This document shows positions 1 to 12,239 of a stretch of DNA of 64,000 nt, piece after piece. Location of the stretch: contig LSRX01001516.1 of assembly GCA_001939145.1 (NCBI GenBank), positions 42,600-106,599 of the forward strand. The letters run 5' to 3'. Numbering within the stretch: the stretch's first letter is position 1; every line of letters begins with the position of its first letter. Source of the stretch: Symbiodinium microadriaticum. Lineage: Eukaryota; Sar; Dinophyceae; Suessiales; Symbiodiniaceae. Below the pieces are notes generated by a model. The model was not told the DNA's origin. It saw only the letters and a program-made list of their open reading frames with translations, and ran no database searches. A program made the translations under genes and the position numbers.

Positions 1-998
1 ACTCAAAAGCTTAACCTTTTTTGGGCTAAGGTACTCGGCCTTTAAGTAATTCACAACTCGCCACAATTCATCATCGAGGCATGCCTGTCGCAAGCACAGG
101 TATGTCCCGACTTGCATTAAGATCTTATGCAGAAGCATTCTTTTGTCACAGACTCTGCGCGGAACCTACGCATGGTGCGCAGACCGAAAGGCACAGCCCG
201 AGGACACGGGAGGCAGTTCTCGCTACACTTGAGGGTTCTGCAATTTTGCAGGTCCCGTCCACGCCGGACATGTCTGTGGCCAACCTGCCATGTTGCTGCA
301 AGCTGCTGACCGTGTTCTTGTCCAGCCTTTCTCGGCCACGTCGTAGTCGTTCTGTGCTCATTTGCGCGGAAATCGGTCTTTACCTGTGCCAGGTGATTTC
401 TGATTGCAGCAGCTCCTTGGCAGCTGAGATGTTCTCCAAGGAGGGGTCTTGCCACGATTGCTTTGGGGGCCAAATTGCGTGCAGCCGCGGAGCTCCCAAG
501 CAGGAGTTCGGCTCTACTGTGGGTTCTGTAGCTGTGGTCGCCGTGGCTCTGGAGGGGAACATGGACGAGGACCAGGGCTGTTTTGGGGTCTGCCAGGCGG
601 ACGGCTTCTCTGGAGTGAGTGTCACGCATAGAAACACGTCCGAACTCGATTCAGAGACCCCGGGACCTATTTTCACCGCCCGTCTTTTCAGGACCTGTCC
701 GAGTCGAGCTCTCGCGGCTCCTCAAGGTCCTCGAAGCTCGTCGGGTGCGCAGCTGAGGAGAAGCCAAAGGTGTTGGCGTGGCCCTGGAATTGGGGGGCAT
801 CATCATAGTGTAGCTCTGCAGGTTTAATTTCGGGGCAGATCGAAGTCATTTAGTACATCTTTTCTCATTCTGCTTTCAGGCAGTACATTGCCACCGAGCT
901 CCTTGCACGCTCTGCGGTCCCCAGCGAGCCCTCCACTGCCAGGCCAGGAGCCGAATCCTGACCTTTGAATTAGGGTAGACTTTTGACTCTGTAGACTC

Positions 999-1115
999 CT
1001 ACTTGGAGGTTCATGGGTAGTTAAAAAGTGGAGTTATAAGTCCCCTAATATAGGTTATAACTATAGTTACCCTACTTATAACCCTACTCAAAACTACCCA
1101 TGAACCTCCAAGTAG
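999..1115. mobile_element. Perfect 24-bp inverted-repeat palindrome (foldback or MITE-like element)
   Basis: Arms 999-1022 and 1092-1115 are perfect reverse complements over 24 bp. The inner 70 bp is AT-rich and itself partly palindromic (GTTATAAGT facing ACTTATAAC, and a central GGTTATAACTATAGTTACC). The whole element could fold into one long hairpin. A target-site duplication is not clear. No coding capacity, so non-autonomous if it is mobile. Confidence 0.75.
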
Positions 1116-4100
1116 AGACGAGCCCTGTGACTCAGCGACTCTTTTGCTGCTTTCTGGTGAAGATGGCTCAGGTCGGTGGTCGCCTCTGAGGCGCGGTCCT
1201 TAGATTTTTTTTGTGTGTCTGTGTTCGGCTTGTCTTGATCAGGAGGGTCGTAAGAGGCACTTAAAAGAACCAAGCCAGCCTCGATGGAACTCGAGGAAGG
1301 GGGATGCAGCTGAGAAGCATCCCGTGTTGCAAGCCACATCACGGGGCAGGCCAGAGGAAGTCTCAGAGAAGCAACGGCTGAAAACGGCTTAGACGCCTCG
1401 CACACGGCGGAGCCGGAGGCAGCGCGACAAAACTGCAATTCGTTTGGCACATGGGAAGGAGTGATCTTGTGGGGGCTACCTGTTGCTTTGTGAGGTGACC
1501 CTGATGAGGCTATAGAGCTTCATGGACCTGAGCACATGTCATGTGCTAACAGGCCAGAGAAAGCAGCAGAGAGGACACGGCTGAGAACGGCTTAGACGTC
1601 CCGCCCACGGCAGAGCCGGAGGCAGCGCCACAGAATTACAACGAGTCGTAGGAGCGAAGTGGTGGGGCGGCTTCATGAATCCCAAATGCATCCGCTTGAC
1701 AGGCCAGAGAAAGCAGCAGGGAGGACAAGGATGAGAACGGCTTGGACGTCCCGCGCACGGCAGAGCCGGAGGCAGCGCCACAGAATTGCAACGAGCCGCT
1801 TTGCGCATAGGACATAGGAGGGAAGTTATGGGGCGGCTACATGCTGCACAGCACGGTTTCGGAAGTTGCTTTGTCAAGTGGGGCGGCGTGCCACGAACCT
1901 ATAAAGTATACAGCTTCATGAATCCAAAATGCATCCGCATTGACAGGTCAGAGAAAGCCGAGAGGACACGGCTGAGAACGGCTTAGATGTTCCGCCTACG
2001 GCAGAGCCGGAGGCAGCGCCACAGAGATGCCACAAGTCGTTTTGTGCACGGGAAGGGGAAGGTTGTGGGACTACATGTTACACAAGTTGGTTTGTCAAGT
2101 CGGGCCGCATGAAACCGGAAGCGAACCTATAACTAGGGCTATAACTATAACCAGAGCTTCAGAAGCCAGAGAAAGCATCAGATAAGAAAAGGCGGAGAAC
2201 GGCTTCGATGTCTTGCACACCATGGAGCCGGAGGCAGCGCGACAGAAATGCAACGAGTCGCTGAGTGCAGTAGAACGACTACTGAACTACATCTTGGAGA
2301 TGAATTGCAGCGAGAGGCCTCATGTGTATGAGTCGAGTTGTTTTGCAACGACACTGACCAGAGTAAGCAGCTCGTCAGTCGTATGACAAGGGAATCACCG
2401 CCCTGAAGCATCACAAGTTGAAACAAAGCTGCTATGAAGCTTGAGGCGTCGACGTGACTCTTGCAGTAAAGGTTTTTGGAATAGTGTTCCACACCGAGAA
2501 CGGAGGCCAGCGCTGCCTACTTAGAAGAGCTCGTCGTCTTCCTTTTCAAAGAGCAGCCAGCCAATAGCCCCTCTTCAATCCGCCCTGGATAGGCTGGAGA
2601 AGACGTCAGAGAAGAATCGACCCAAAACGGCTTCGATGCCTTACTTGCGGAGCTGCAGGCAGGGTCTCATGCGGAATGATTTTCGCATAGTCTGTCGGAG
2701 TAAGAAGTTGTGAAGCGTAATCAGGGCTCATTCGTGAGATTAACAAGACATTCCTTCGAAGTAATTACGTCTTTGTAGCATCCATTGAGCACTCTTGCAG
2801 CATGTCGCGATGGCACAGGAGGAGCAAGAAGACGAACATGATTCTGCCACGGACGAGCTTGCAACCTGACGGTCTCATTATTTCTCCAAAGATTGTGGTA
2901 ACACTATAGGGACTATGGGCTTATGTTGAACAGCACGGGGATTTAGTTAGTGTTCGCCCGCGGTCCCGCGGCTCCCGCTTGGGCGTTTTTCAAGCAAGTT
3001 CAATTTCCGACAAAATTCGTGTTCTTTCTTTCCACGTCCCCTTGTGGCCGCGTCCTCTGTGGACTTCCAAAACACTGTAAATTCCACTTCTTCGGTGTTC
3101 GGATCGATGAATCTCCCAACCCCGCCGTCTTGCGTGCGCAGTCTTGGGGTGTTGGGGAAAAGTCGTGCTCCCCGCCATTGTCCCACAGTCCCGTTCATTA
3201 GTCCATGATTGACTTCTCTTCGCCTTCTCGGGGGCTCTCCGAAGATCCAAAAAGGCTTTCGAAGTTGGGCATTTATGCTCCCGCAGTGTGGAAGAACGTT
3301 TGAAGTTTGGACTCATAGGATGGTTTTGAGAGCCTTAGGGGGTGGTTGTTGAGACTGTAGGCGGCGGAATCTCAGGGGCTCTTGCACTGCTTGGGTGTTT
3401 CGTCAAAAGCACTTTTAACGGTCTCGGTTTCTGTCATCCGCTTCTTGTGTAAGGCAGAGTTTGTTAAGCTTAGCGATACCAAGGCAGAGCAAGCTACGTT
3501 CACAATCTGCGTGACAGATTCAGTGACTCGGAAGAGCATTGTCTTGCTCGAACCGCCCGTGTTCGATCCTTGGCAGCAAAGATGCCACGCTGTCCGGCAA
3601 CTCTGCTCACAGCTTCGTGCCTCAAGCTGTGACATGCATGAGAAAGCTCGCGACCCAAGTTGTCAGAAATTTCCTCGATGCTTGAAGCATCAGAAGGCAT
3701 GGTATGTTAGGTTATACCAGAGATATCTGTAGCTGTAATTTCCTGTAATCCAGTTAAGTTACATAGAGCTTATAACCTTACCTGCTAAATCCCCGTATCC
3801 TCCAACCAAGTCAAACCCGCAGTGAGATTCAGGACATGCCGGTGGCGGCAGCTGAGGTTTCAGCCTTATGCGGAATTCGCATGAATTTGCTGAGCCAGAA
3901 TTGATGCTGAAATCACCACTTGTCGCTGATTCAATCCGCGGTACGGGGTTGAGGTTTTAGCGGCAGGTCACGGTTGAGGTATTTCTTACGAGCCCCCTCT
4001 CTGCAAACAGGTCCGATCAGCCACAAAGTGTTACACGTTGGCGGCGAAGTAGTCGGTATCTATTCAAAAAAACCGGATTGTCGATCTTGGACTGCGGCCA

Positions 4101-4485
4101 ATTCCTCCTCAAAGGTTCGGGCGGTGATCTGCGACGAATCCGGTATCACTTCTTTCGTTCACGGTAGTAGTATAAATGAGGTTTACCTCACACGTTGGAT
4201 GTGACATTGGAGTGCATCAAGACACATGATCTCAATGCTGTTGATATGAAGTTGCAAGCCTTGCTATGAGTGTGTGTCTGTTTGTGTATCCCTTATCGTA
4301 CTCGGAGTAAGAGCACCGCATCTGCTGCTTGAGCCAAGCAAAACTGCAAAGATCGTGTAGCCCCAAGTCCTGAAGAACTTGACCCCCCTGCACTCCTAAG
4401 CCCTCAAGCCTTTTGACCCTCAACAACTTTCAATGCATTCTGCCACAGAAATTCAATGACGTTTGAACTAGTTATCTGAACAAAG
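1116..4485. other. No gene supported apart from the repeats listed
   Basis: Short open frames exist on both strands, but none has exon-like borders or recognisable residues. The first 998 bases of the window are likewise without a supported exon. Confidence 0.5.
1375..2250. repeat. Degenerate direct repeats (GCCAGAGAAAGCAGC unit)
   Basis: A unit running from a GCCAGAGAAAGCAGC-like start through GAGAACGGCTTAGACGTCCC to GGCAGCGCCACAGAATT recurs near 1555, 1700, 1950 and 2165, with a partial version near 1370. Spacing is 145-250 bp. Some units also carry the upstream stretch GCTTCATGAATCC. Function unknown. Confidence 0.7.
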
Positions 4486-5365
4486 GACCCGGTGCCATCT
4501 TCTGACCCACCTTCCGAGGCATCACCCTTGAAAGTGTCGTTTTTGCAGCAATCTGGGGTGCAGTTGATGGGTTCGACTACTCCGAGTGTCGCTCTGGCAT
4601 CCGAAGGCAACTGTCACGCCAGAGCAGTGCCCCAAAACGAAGGACGAGCTGCAGCTCGTCTGCACCAGAGATTAGCTTGTCCACCTTCTTTTGAATTCGT
4701 CAAAGCTCAGGCATCAAGAGATGGACGTGCTGGCGGCCTCACTGACGGCGGGTCTTGAGATCCCCGCAAAGGACGGCGATGTCGCAACAGAGGCAAGTGC
4801 ATTGCTTAAGTTTCGATTGGACGAGTTCTTTGCAGTGCATGGCGATTTGGGCGGCCGAGATGGCTACTGTAGCAGGTGGCCACACTGGCTCCGCAGCAGG
4901 CAGGGAGAAGCGGGAGAAGCGAGTGAGGTTTTGGGATTGTCCTGGTAACGTGCGATCTCTTTGTCTAGCTACCAAGCAGTTCCCCTGCAGGAGGAGATGC
5001 AGGAAATGCAGGCACTCGTTGCCACCGAGCCTTCGCGTCCTGCAGAGGAGGCTGAGCTTAGCGTGGGGAAGGCGCTGAGTCCAAGAGCATCCATGACCCA
5101 GGATACCCCTCGGAGCGGAGCTTCAGGCACGTCTCTTTGCTCGAACACCCCCCTGCTCAGGAAGCTGTGAGTAAGCTGTGCTGGATTCGTATGGGCAGGT
5201 CATACGTCTGCCGGGACTTCGGAATTGGACCTGGCCACGGACTGCCGTGAGTTGAAATCTGGATGTCCACCTCAACTTCTTTTTGGGCTTTGCGAGGAGC
5301 TGGTGCATGCCGCCTGCCAAGCTCACGACACGCCGCAAGAAGCCATGTCTGTGGTGGTGTCCCAG
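4486..5365 (+). CDS. Exon block A of the micro-exon repeat locus
   Basis: First recognisable exons of the repeat locus. In order: 4486-4518 (DPVPSSDPPSE, GC donor), epsilon 4607-4642 (ATVTPEQCPKTK, GA donor), zeta 4721-4751 (MDVLAASLTAG, 31 nt, GT donor), 4991-5047 (EEMQEMQALVATEPSRPAE, GA donor), delta' 5102-5126 (DTPRSGASG, GC donor), alpha 5199-5239 (GHTSAGTSELDLAT, 41 nt, GA donor) and beta 5297-5365 (ELVHAACQAHDTPQEA then MSVVVSQ, GC donor). Delta' ends in phase 1 and alpha begins in phase 1, so they join in frame, followed by beta in phase 0. One or more exons after zeta (about 4790-4860) are probable but their edges are unclear. The last exon runs into a long (GCT)n tract. Function unknown. 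Confidence 0.6.
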
Positions 5366-5386
5366 GCGCCTTTACTTATTGTTGCA

Positions 5387-5388
5387 CG

Positions 5389-5434
<46 letters not shown>
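5387..5434. repeat. (GCT)n microsatellite
   Basis: About 15 CTG/GCT units just after the beta exon of block A; a second run lies at 5568-5630, separated by mixed CTC/CTG sequence. Confidence 0.95.
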
Positions 5435-5569
5435 ACAACGACTGCGACTGCGACTGTGGCTACTGCGACTCCCGCTGCTGCTTCCAGCTACTCCTATCTA
5501 CTCCTCCTCCTGCTCCTGCTCCTGCTGTAGCTCCTGCCGTAGCTCCTGCTGTAGCTCCTGCTGCTCCTG

Positions 5570-5632
<63 letters not shown>

Positions 5633-6065
5633 AGAAATCAGTCTACTGTTAACAGCTTTAACTTAAAGCCGTTAACAGCCACAGTATTGTCGTGATGATG
5701 GCGATGCCGTCTCCGCGTTCATGTGAAGTGTGGTGATGTTGCGACGACAGGTTTTGTCAGTGCTGTCGTGGTTGGAAGTGATAGTGGAGATGGCCCTTGT
5801 TTTGCCGTAGCCTGTATCACGACCATTGCGATATATTGCGACTGTTGTCAGTGGTGTTCATTCTTTTTGAGGAAGGGCATTTAACGTTTTGAAAGGTAGC
5901 CTATATTGTTGGCTTGCCTTAGAGCAACATGCGATACAAGTGCTGCATAGTGCTGCAGACACGTGGCTACAGAGATTTGCGTGCCGTGTCTGAAGTGTGT
6001 CTGTGTATCTGTCAGCTTAGCACTTCAAAGTACTCTTCTTATATGTACGTATACGTGTATTTATA

Positions 6066-6300
6066 TGCATGAATGAATGAATGAATGAATGAATGTACAT
6101 AGGTACATAGCTACATAGGTATGTAATGTATGTATGTATGTATGTATGTATGTATGTATGTATGTATGTATGTATGTGTTTATGTATGTATGTATGTATG
6201 TATGTATGTATGTATGTAGATACATGTATATGTGTATATGTATACGTATATGTATACATACACATAAATAAATAAATATAAATAATAATAAATATATATA
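6066..6300. repeat. Tetranucleotide and AT-rich microsatellites (TGAA, TGTA, ATA)
   Basis: TGAA units at 6066-6096, TGTA units at about 6125-6217 with one break, then ATA/TATG tracts to about 6310. No exon. Confidence 0.95.
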
Positions 6301-6523
6301 TATGTATATATTCATTGTCGTAACTATGTGTTTGCATGCACTGCATGCAAAAAACATGCACGTCTCTCCTCTCCGATGCGGATGTACGATAATGTTTTTA
6401 CAAGTGAGAGAGAGAGTGTGTGTGTGCGCGTGCGTGTGGGTGCGTCTGCACACGGTGGCCCGAGGAAGACAATCGAAAGCCCAAAACCTGTCCTCGTCCA
6501 CTCGCGCCGCTGTGGTGCCGCAG

Positions 6524-8339
6524 GCCACCGTGTCTGTCGATACAGAGACGATGCTTCGCTCCTTGGAGGACCTCTGGAATCGGCATTGTTGTGGCCCTGT
6601 AAGTGCAAAATCATTTATCTAGGCGACCATCCCGGCCGAGCCCCTTCCGAAATCGAAGGAGGAGCTGCCGCCGGGCGGCAAGCTGTGGTGCCTTTGAACG
6701 CCGAGTAGCGAGGGACTGCTGTTGCGAGTGCTGTGCCGAGGCTGGAAGAGGTGGACGTCTTGGCCGCTTCGCTGACAGACGGACTCGAGCCGGGCTTCAG
6801 TCGACCGTCGGGTCCACCTTCCGAGGCTTCTCCCGGTGACCTGTCGGAGCTGTATCGAGAGACCTACGACTGTTCGTTGCAGGTGACCATCATGCTGGAA
6901 CACATCCCCAAAACGAAGGACGAGTTGCCACTTGATTGCCGTTCGTGGGTGACGGCCGGTAGGGATGCATTCTCGCGATTGGATGCAGAGCCCAGGCTTC
7001 AGGAGATGGATGTGCTGGCGGCTTCGCTGACGGCCGGTTTAGACGCATCGCCCGGTGAAGACCGGGCAGAGGGCGATCCCGAAGCGGAGGCATCCATGCT
7101 CTCGCAGGAGTTGCGGCACTACTTTATCACAGGGTTGTGCTCCTTTACGTCCCAACGCTGTGATGCTGACTGCTGGATGTAGCAGATGTGAAGTTCGGTG
7201 GCCGGAGGCCCTGTTGCCGGCAAGCACTTCGAGTCCACCTTCGGAGGCAATTGCGCTCGTCGCCTGTCACGCGGGCTCACGAAGAGAGTGTGGGATTGTG
7301 TGGGCTGGTCGTGTGGTAGAACTCGTTTTGGCAGGCAACCATTTTCCTCGAGCAGGTTCCAAAGTCGCAGGACGAGCTGCAGCTCGCCTGCCTTTCGATG
7401 TGAGGGAGGGGAGGGCGCAAAGCGCGCGATCACAGCCAAGGCATGCTGAGATGAATGTGCTGGCTGCCTCGCTGACGGCGGGTCTGACAGATCTTCCTAG
7501 CAAGAACCATGTGGAGGACGATGCCGCTGAGGCTGGCAACCGTGCAAAGCAGCGCCCTTCCTGTGCCATTATCCACAGTTTGTTTGTGTTCTTGGCGGCC
7601 GAGATGGCTGACAACAGGTGGCCACGCTGGCGCCCGAGCAGGCAGGGAGAAGCGAATTGAGATCTCGACATTCCCAGCTTTTGAAGCATTGCTCCGTGTA
7701 GCTGCCAAGCAGTTCCGCTGCAGGAGGAGATGCAGGAAATGCAGGCGCTTGTCGCCAGCGAGCCTTCGCCTCCTGCAGAGGAGGCCGAGCGTAGCCTAGA
7801 GAGAGTGCTGCTTCCAGCGAGAAGAGCACGGCAGGCACGGGATACCCCTCGGAGTGGAGCTTCAGGCGTGTCTTTGCTGGAACGCGCCTTTGCTATGAAC
7901 AAGCCGTCATTTGGAGCAGAGACATGGTCAGGTCACACATCGGCGGGGACTTCGGAACTGGACCTGGCCACGGACTGCCGTGCCTTGCAATCTGGTTTTC
8001 CCATTAAGCAACAGCAACAGGTCCAAAGGTCCGAATGTGGTGGGAGGTCCTGGCAACTTCTCTTCTGACTTCGCGAGGAGCTGGTGCACGCCGCCTGCCA
8101 AGCTCAGGACACCCCGCAAGAAGCGATGTCAGTGGTGGTGTCGCAGGCACCTTCAGCGGGTCTTCGGTAGCCTGTCCCCTGCTGGAACAAATTCAGTTCT
8201 TGCGTCTCGTGGCTTCGTCAATGCGAGCTGGATGCTGCTGCAGAAGAAGTGCCGAAATGAGCATCGTGTTTGGCCATTGGCATGACGACAACAGGGAACT
8301 GCATCCGTGGACGCCGCCGCCATGGTTCGTTTCTCAGAG
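6524..8339 (+). CDS. Exon block B of the micro-exon repeat locus
   Basis: Exons in order: gamma 6524-6568 (ATVSVDTETMLRSLE, GA donor), epsilon 6623-6658 (ATIPAEPLPKSK, GA), zeta 6751-6781 (VDVLAASLTDG, GA), a PPSE-ending exon closing near 6825 (GC), epsilon 6883-6918 (VTIMLEHIPKTK, GA), zeta 7006-7036 (GT), a PPSE-ending exon closing near 7241 (GC), epsilon 7335-7370 (ATIFLEQVPKSQ, GA), zeta 7451-7481 (MNVLAASLTAG, GT), 7724-7780 (EEMQEMQ type, GA), delta' 7835-7865 (ARDTPRSGASG, GC), alpha 7932-7972 (GA), beta 8078-8146 (GC) and gamma 8295-8339 (GTASVDAAAMVRFSE, GA). Three epsilon-zeta repeats thus precede one delta'-alpha-beta-gamma run. Some exons after each zeta remain undelimited. Block C at 9556-11094 is a near copy. 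Product unknown. Confidence 0.6.
6623..8157. repeat. 1.5-kb block duplication, copy B
   Basis: Near-identical to 9556-11094 over its full length and recognisably similar to 16366-17765. Homology ends within a few bases after the beta exon. Confidence 0.92.
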
Positions 8340-8639
8340 GACTCCGGGAATTGCAAGCCAGGCTTTGAGTACATGCCTGTGCATACGCCAAAGAAACAGT
8401 TGAGTCAAATCCTGATTGAACTGCTTGTCTGTTCGTGTGGCTGCGTTCTGTCTCTTCCGTCAGAGAACGGTGTTTGTTTGCATACTAGCAGACTCTCGTT
8501 CGAATTCTGTGTGAAGTCTCTACCAGGATACCCGATTAAACCATCCACTAATTGGATGGTTTGTGTTGGTAAAGTTTGAAGTAAATATTCCGTATATAAG
8601 CCAGTCATAACAATCGAGTTCACGAAACAGCACAGGATG

Positions 8640-9540
8640 CTTATTCTAACCCTGGCTGAAGCGAGCAGGAGATCCTCACTACATGTTCGGAGCTTGCATC
8701 CAAGATCCCCAGTTCAGTTCACGACTTCACTGTGATGTGCAGAGGGTTTTTCTAAATACGTAGCTCACAATACAGTTCAGGGAGTAGGTCAAGTCAAGCC
8801 CGTAAGTACAGAGATGATTAGGTATCTAAATCTATGTGGTATCCGGACACCCGTCCCACGTCAATCCATGTGGGCCCATCCTTCCCTTCACGCGTTTTTT
8901 GGGGCAAGCCAAACCCTGAACCCATATTTCTGCAGATTTGGTGGTCTTTCGGATCGATGCTACCATAGATGTCTGAGACGTGCTGTTTTTGAAGGGCTCA
9001 TCAAGGAGGCTTGTCCGCCGAGCAGAGCAGATGGATTCATGTCTCTAGGGTCCACCTTAGTGTTTTGGGTTTAGTGTTGTCAGTTTTCCGTCGCGGTTTT
9101 GTGGCCCTGCCTGTCCGGTCTGTCACCTGCCCCTGCAGTGAACAACATAGTGGTTCGTAAAGTTGACCCATGCAAGCAGGCGACAGCAAGGGAGATTTTC
9201 AAACGAATCTGACATTGGGAACAATGGGTCTTGGGCGGCGATTTAGCTCTGATTTACTTGTCCCGTTGTTGACAGCTTTTGACGAGAAGTTAAACCCACT
9301 TAAATCCCGATTTGATTGTTCACCGTCTTGCAGCACTCAAAGAGAAACAAGTAAATCGTAATCTACTTGTGCCATCTGGGTAGCACACCGGCCATGAAGT
9401 AGACTGATGCGCCAATTACATGTCACACAATTGTCTCGGGGCTAAGTGGTCGCCGAGGGGCCGCTGATGTTTTTCAACTCTTGGATTCACCACCTTCCCG
9501 ATGCGACAACTGAGCAAAGGTTCTCGCTTGATTGTACCGA
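8640..9540. other. Spacer between blocks B and C, no exon seen
   Basis: No member of any exon family. A small hairpin (AAACCATCC/GGATGGTTT, 8538-8562) lies just upstream, and an 11-bp inverted repeat at 9251/9347. Confidence 0.5.
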
Positions 9541-9554
9541 GACCGCAGGACGAG

Positions 9555-11084
9555 GCAACCATCCCGGCCGAGCCCCTTCCGAAATCGAAGGAGGAGCTGC
9601 CGCCGGGCGGCAAGCTGTGGTGCCTTTGAACGCCGAGTAGCGAGGGACTGCTGTTGCGAGTGCTGTGCCGAGGCTGGAAGAGGTGGACGTCTTGGCCGCT
9701 TCGCTGACAGACGGACTCGAGCCGGGCTTCAGTCGACCGTCGGGTCCACCTTCCGAGGCTTCTCCCGGTGACTTGTCGGAGCTGTATCGAGAGACCTACG
9801 ACTGTTCGTTGCAGGTGACCATCATGCTGGAACACATCCCCAAAACGAAGGACGAGTTGTCGCTTGATTGCCGTTCGTGGGTGACGGCCGGTAGGGATGC
9901 ATTCTCGCGATTGGATGCAGACGCAAGCCCAGGCTTCAGGAGATGGATGTGCTGGCGGCTTCGCTGACGGCCGGTTTAGACTCTTCGCCCGGTGAAGACC
10001 GGGCAGAGGGCGATCCCGAAGCGGAGGCACCCATGCTCTTGCAGGAGCTGCGGCACTACTTTATCAAAGCGTTGTGCTCCTTCACATCCCAATGCTGTGA
10101 TGCTGAGTGTTGGATGTAGCAGATGTGAAGTTCGGTGGCCGGAGGCCCTGTTGCCGGCAAGCACTTCGAGTCCACCTTCGGAGGCAATTGCGCTCGTCGC
10201 CTGTCACGCGGGCTCACGAAGAGAGTGTGGGATTGTGTGGGCTGGTCGTGTGGTAGAACTCGTTTTGGCAGGCAACCATTTTCCTCGAGCAGGTTCCAAA
10301 GTCGCAGGACGAGCTGCAGCTCGCCTGCCTTTCGATGTGAGGGAGGGGAGGGCTCAAAGCGCGCGATCACAGCCAAGGCATGCTGAGATGAATGTCCTGG
10401 CTGCCTCGCTGACGGCGGGTCTGACAGATCTTCCTAGCAAGAGCCATGTGGAGGACGATGCCGCAGAGGCTTGCAACCGTGCAAAGCAGCGCCCTTCCTG
10501 TGCCATTATCCACTAGTTTGTTTGTGTTCTTGGCGGCCGAGATGGCTGACAACAGGTGGCCACGCTGGCACCCGAGCAGGCAGGGAGAAGCGAATTGAGA
10601 TCTCGACATTCCCAGCTTTTGAAGCATCGCTCCGTGTAGCTGCCAAGCAGTTCCGCTGCAGGAGGAGATGCAGGAAATGCAGGCGCTTGTCGCCACTGAG
10701 CCTGCGCCTCCTGCAGAGGAGGCCGAGCGTAGCCTAGAGAGAGTGCTGCTTCCAGCGGGAAGAGCACGGCAGGCAAGGGATACCCCTCGGAGTGGAGCTT
10801 CAGGCGCGTCTTTGCTGGAACGCGCCATTGCTGTGAGCAAGCCGTCTTTCGGAGCAGAGACATGGTCAGGTCACACATCGGCGGGGACTTCGGAACTGGA
10901 CCTGGCCACGGACTGCCGTGCCTTGCAATCTGGTTTTCCCATTAAGCAACAGCAACAGGTCCAAAGGTCCGAATGTGGTGGGAGGTCCTGGCAACTTCTC
11001 TTCTGACTTCGTGAGGAGCTGGTGCACGCCGCCTGCCAAGCTCAGGACACCCCGCAAGAAGCGATGTCAGTGGTGGTGTCGCAG
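9555..11084 (+). CDS. Exon block C of the micro-exon repeat locus (near copy of block B)
   Basis: Same exon series as block B, shifted by about 2.94 kb and differing at only scattered bases: epsilon 9555-9590, 9815-9850 and 10272-10307; zeta 9683-9713, 9943-9973 and 10388-10418; EEMQ-type 10662-10718; delta' 10773-10803 (ARDTPRSGASG); alpha 10870-10910; beta 11016-11084. Donor classes match block B copy for copy: GA after epsilon, GT or GA after zeta, GC after delta' and beta. The upstream gamma of block B has no clear counterpart here. A recent block duplication is the simplest explanation. The differences between B and C do not disturb any exon edge listed. Confidence 0.6.
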
Positions 11085-11094
11085 GCACCTTCAG
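9556..11094. repeat. 1.5-kb block duplication, copy C
   Basis: Near-identical to 6623-8157. Sequence on both sides differs. Confidence 0.92.
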
Positions 11095-11231
11095 TGGTTC
11101 TTGCTGCAGCACAGACTTGAAGTTTGCTGCCAGCCAGGGCGCATTGCATGTAGTGTAATCAACAGCCAGATTTGCTTCCAGCTACTCGTCAATGACATTG
11201 AGTTAGACGGGTGTTTCTTGGCTGGTTGCAG

Positions 11232-12239
11232 GCCACAGCCATTGATGCAACGGAGGTGGTTGTCTCCTTGCAGGACTTGGGAGGGTCTGCTGGTTGATTT
11301 TCAGCTTTTCGACTTCAAAAGTCAAGCGAATCAGGAGAGCCCTGAAGTTCGACCACCGAGCGCAGGTGGAAGACCTGGTGTGGCTTTTGCGCTTGCGGCT
11401 TGTCGTCGGACTGCCTTGAATGCACAACGGCTGCGTGGCTCTATCCCTCAGGCGTGCACATACGTTGAGCCGCTCACCAGGATTGTTGAAAATTACGGGA
11501 GGGTGCGGGGGTAGGCGAGGGTGGACTGTTCGGCTACCTGGAACGGTGCAATGTTGGCGTGTCCGGCAGCATCTCCGGAGCATCAAGAACGACATGACAA
11601 TGCAGAAAGGAAGCTCTACGCTGAATACAATAAGTCTGAGGTTAGCTACAGTGTCGGTCTGCACTCCGACATCCTTGCAGCCTTGCATGACGAAAGTCAG
11701 TATGCACACAGCGAATCCGAGCGCTTTTTCCTTGGCAGGCCAGACTTCCGCAGGGACGTCAGAACTGCAGTTGGCGAAGGATTGCTGGGTGCATGACATT
11801 GCATGACGATGCATGCGTTGAATGCAAGGCGGCAAGACCCAAAGCGCGAAGTCTGAGCTTTCCTCCCCAGACCGCGTTCGCGAGGAGCTCGTGCACACAG
11901 CCTGCCAAGCTGGTGATACTCCACAAGAGGCATTGTCCGTGGTGGTATCGCAGGCACCGCTGCAGTTGAATCGAGGGGTATAGATGCATCTCTAGCCTGG
12001 TAGTGGCATGGAAGATTCTCGCCCATTGTCGAGGCCACCATCATCATTGAGACGACGGCAGATGCTGCTGTCACGGGCGCGGTTCAGTCAGTGCAGGACG
12101 CGATTGTAGCTAGTGGACAGATGCAGCTGCAGCAGTCTGCAGCCCGACCTACGTATCTCAAGTGCCCCAATTGGAGAGTCGAGCAAGAGAGCGATGCAGG
12201 AAGGGGTCCAACTCCGACCTCTTCGACCGCCCAGCGCAG
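11232..12239 (+). CDS. Complete gamma-delta-alpha-beta cassette plus the next gamma-delta
   Basis: The clearest example of the canonical order. Gamma 11232-11273 (ATAIDATEVVVSLQ, GA donor), delta 11335-11365 (ESPEVRPPSAG, 31 nt, GT donor), alpha 11739-11779 (GQTSAGTSELQLAK, 41 nt, GA donor), beta 11885-11953 (ELVHTACQAGDTPQEA then LSVVVSQ, GC donor), gamma 12052-12096 (TTADAAVTGAVQSVQ, GA donor) and delta 12200-12239 (EGVQLRPLRPPSAG, 40 nt with a three-codon internal duplication, GT donor). Joined, the first four encode about 61 residues in frame. The 373-nt intron between delta and alpha contains a 91-codon open frame that I treat as incidental. The second delta lies inside the first unit of the 633-bp tandem array. 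Confidence 0.65.

Noticed and set aside
81-827. 248-codon + strand open frame
   Set aside because: Low-complexity mix of Ser, Arg and Cys, overlapped by a 170-codon - strand frame; no exon borders or recognisable motif.
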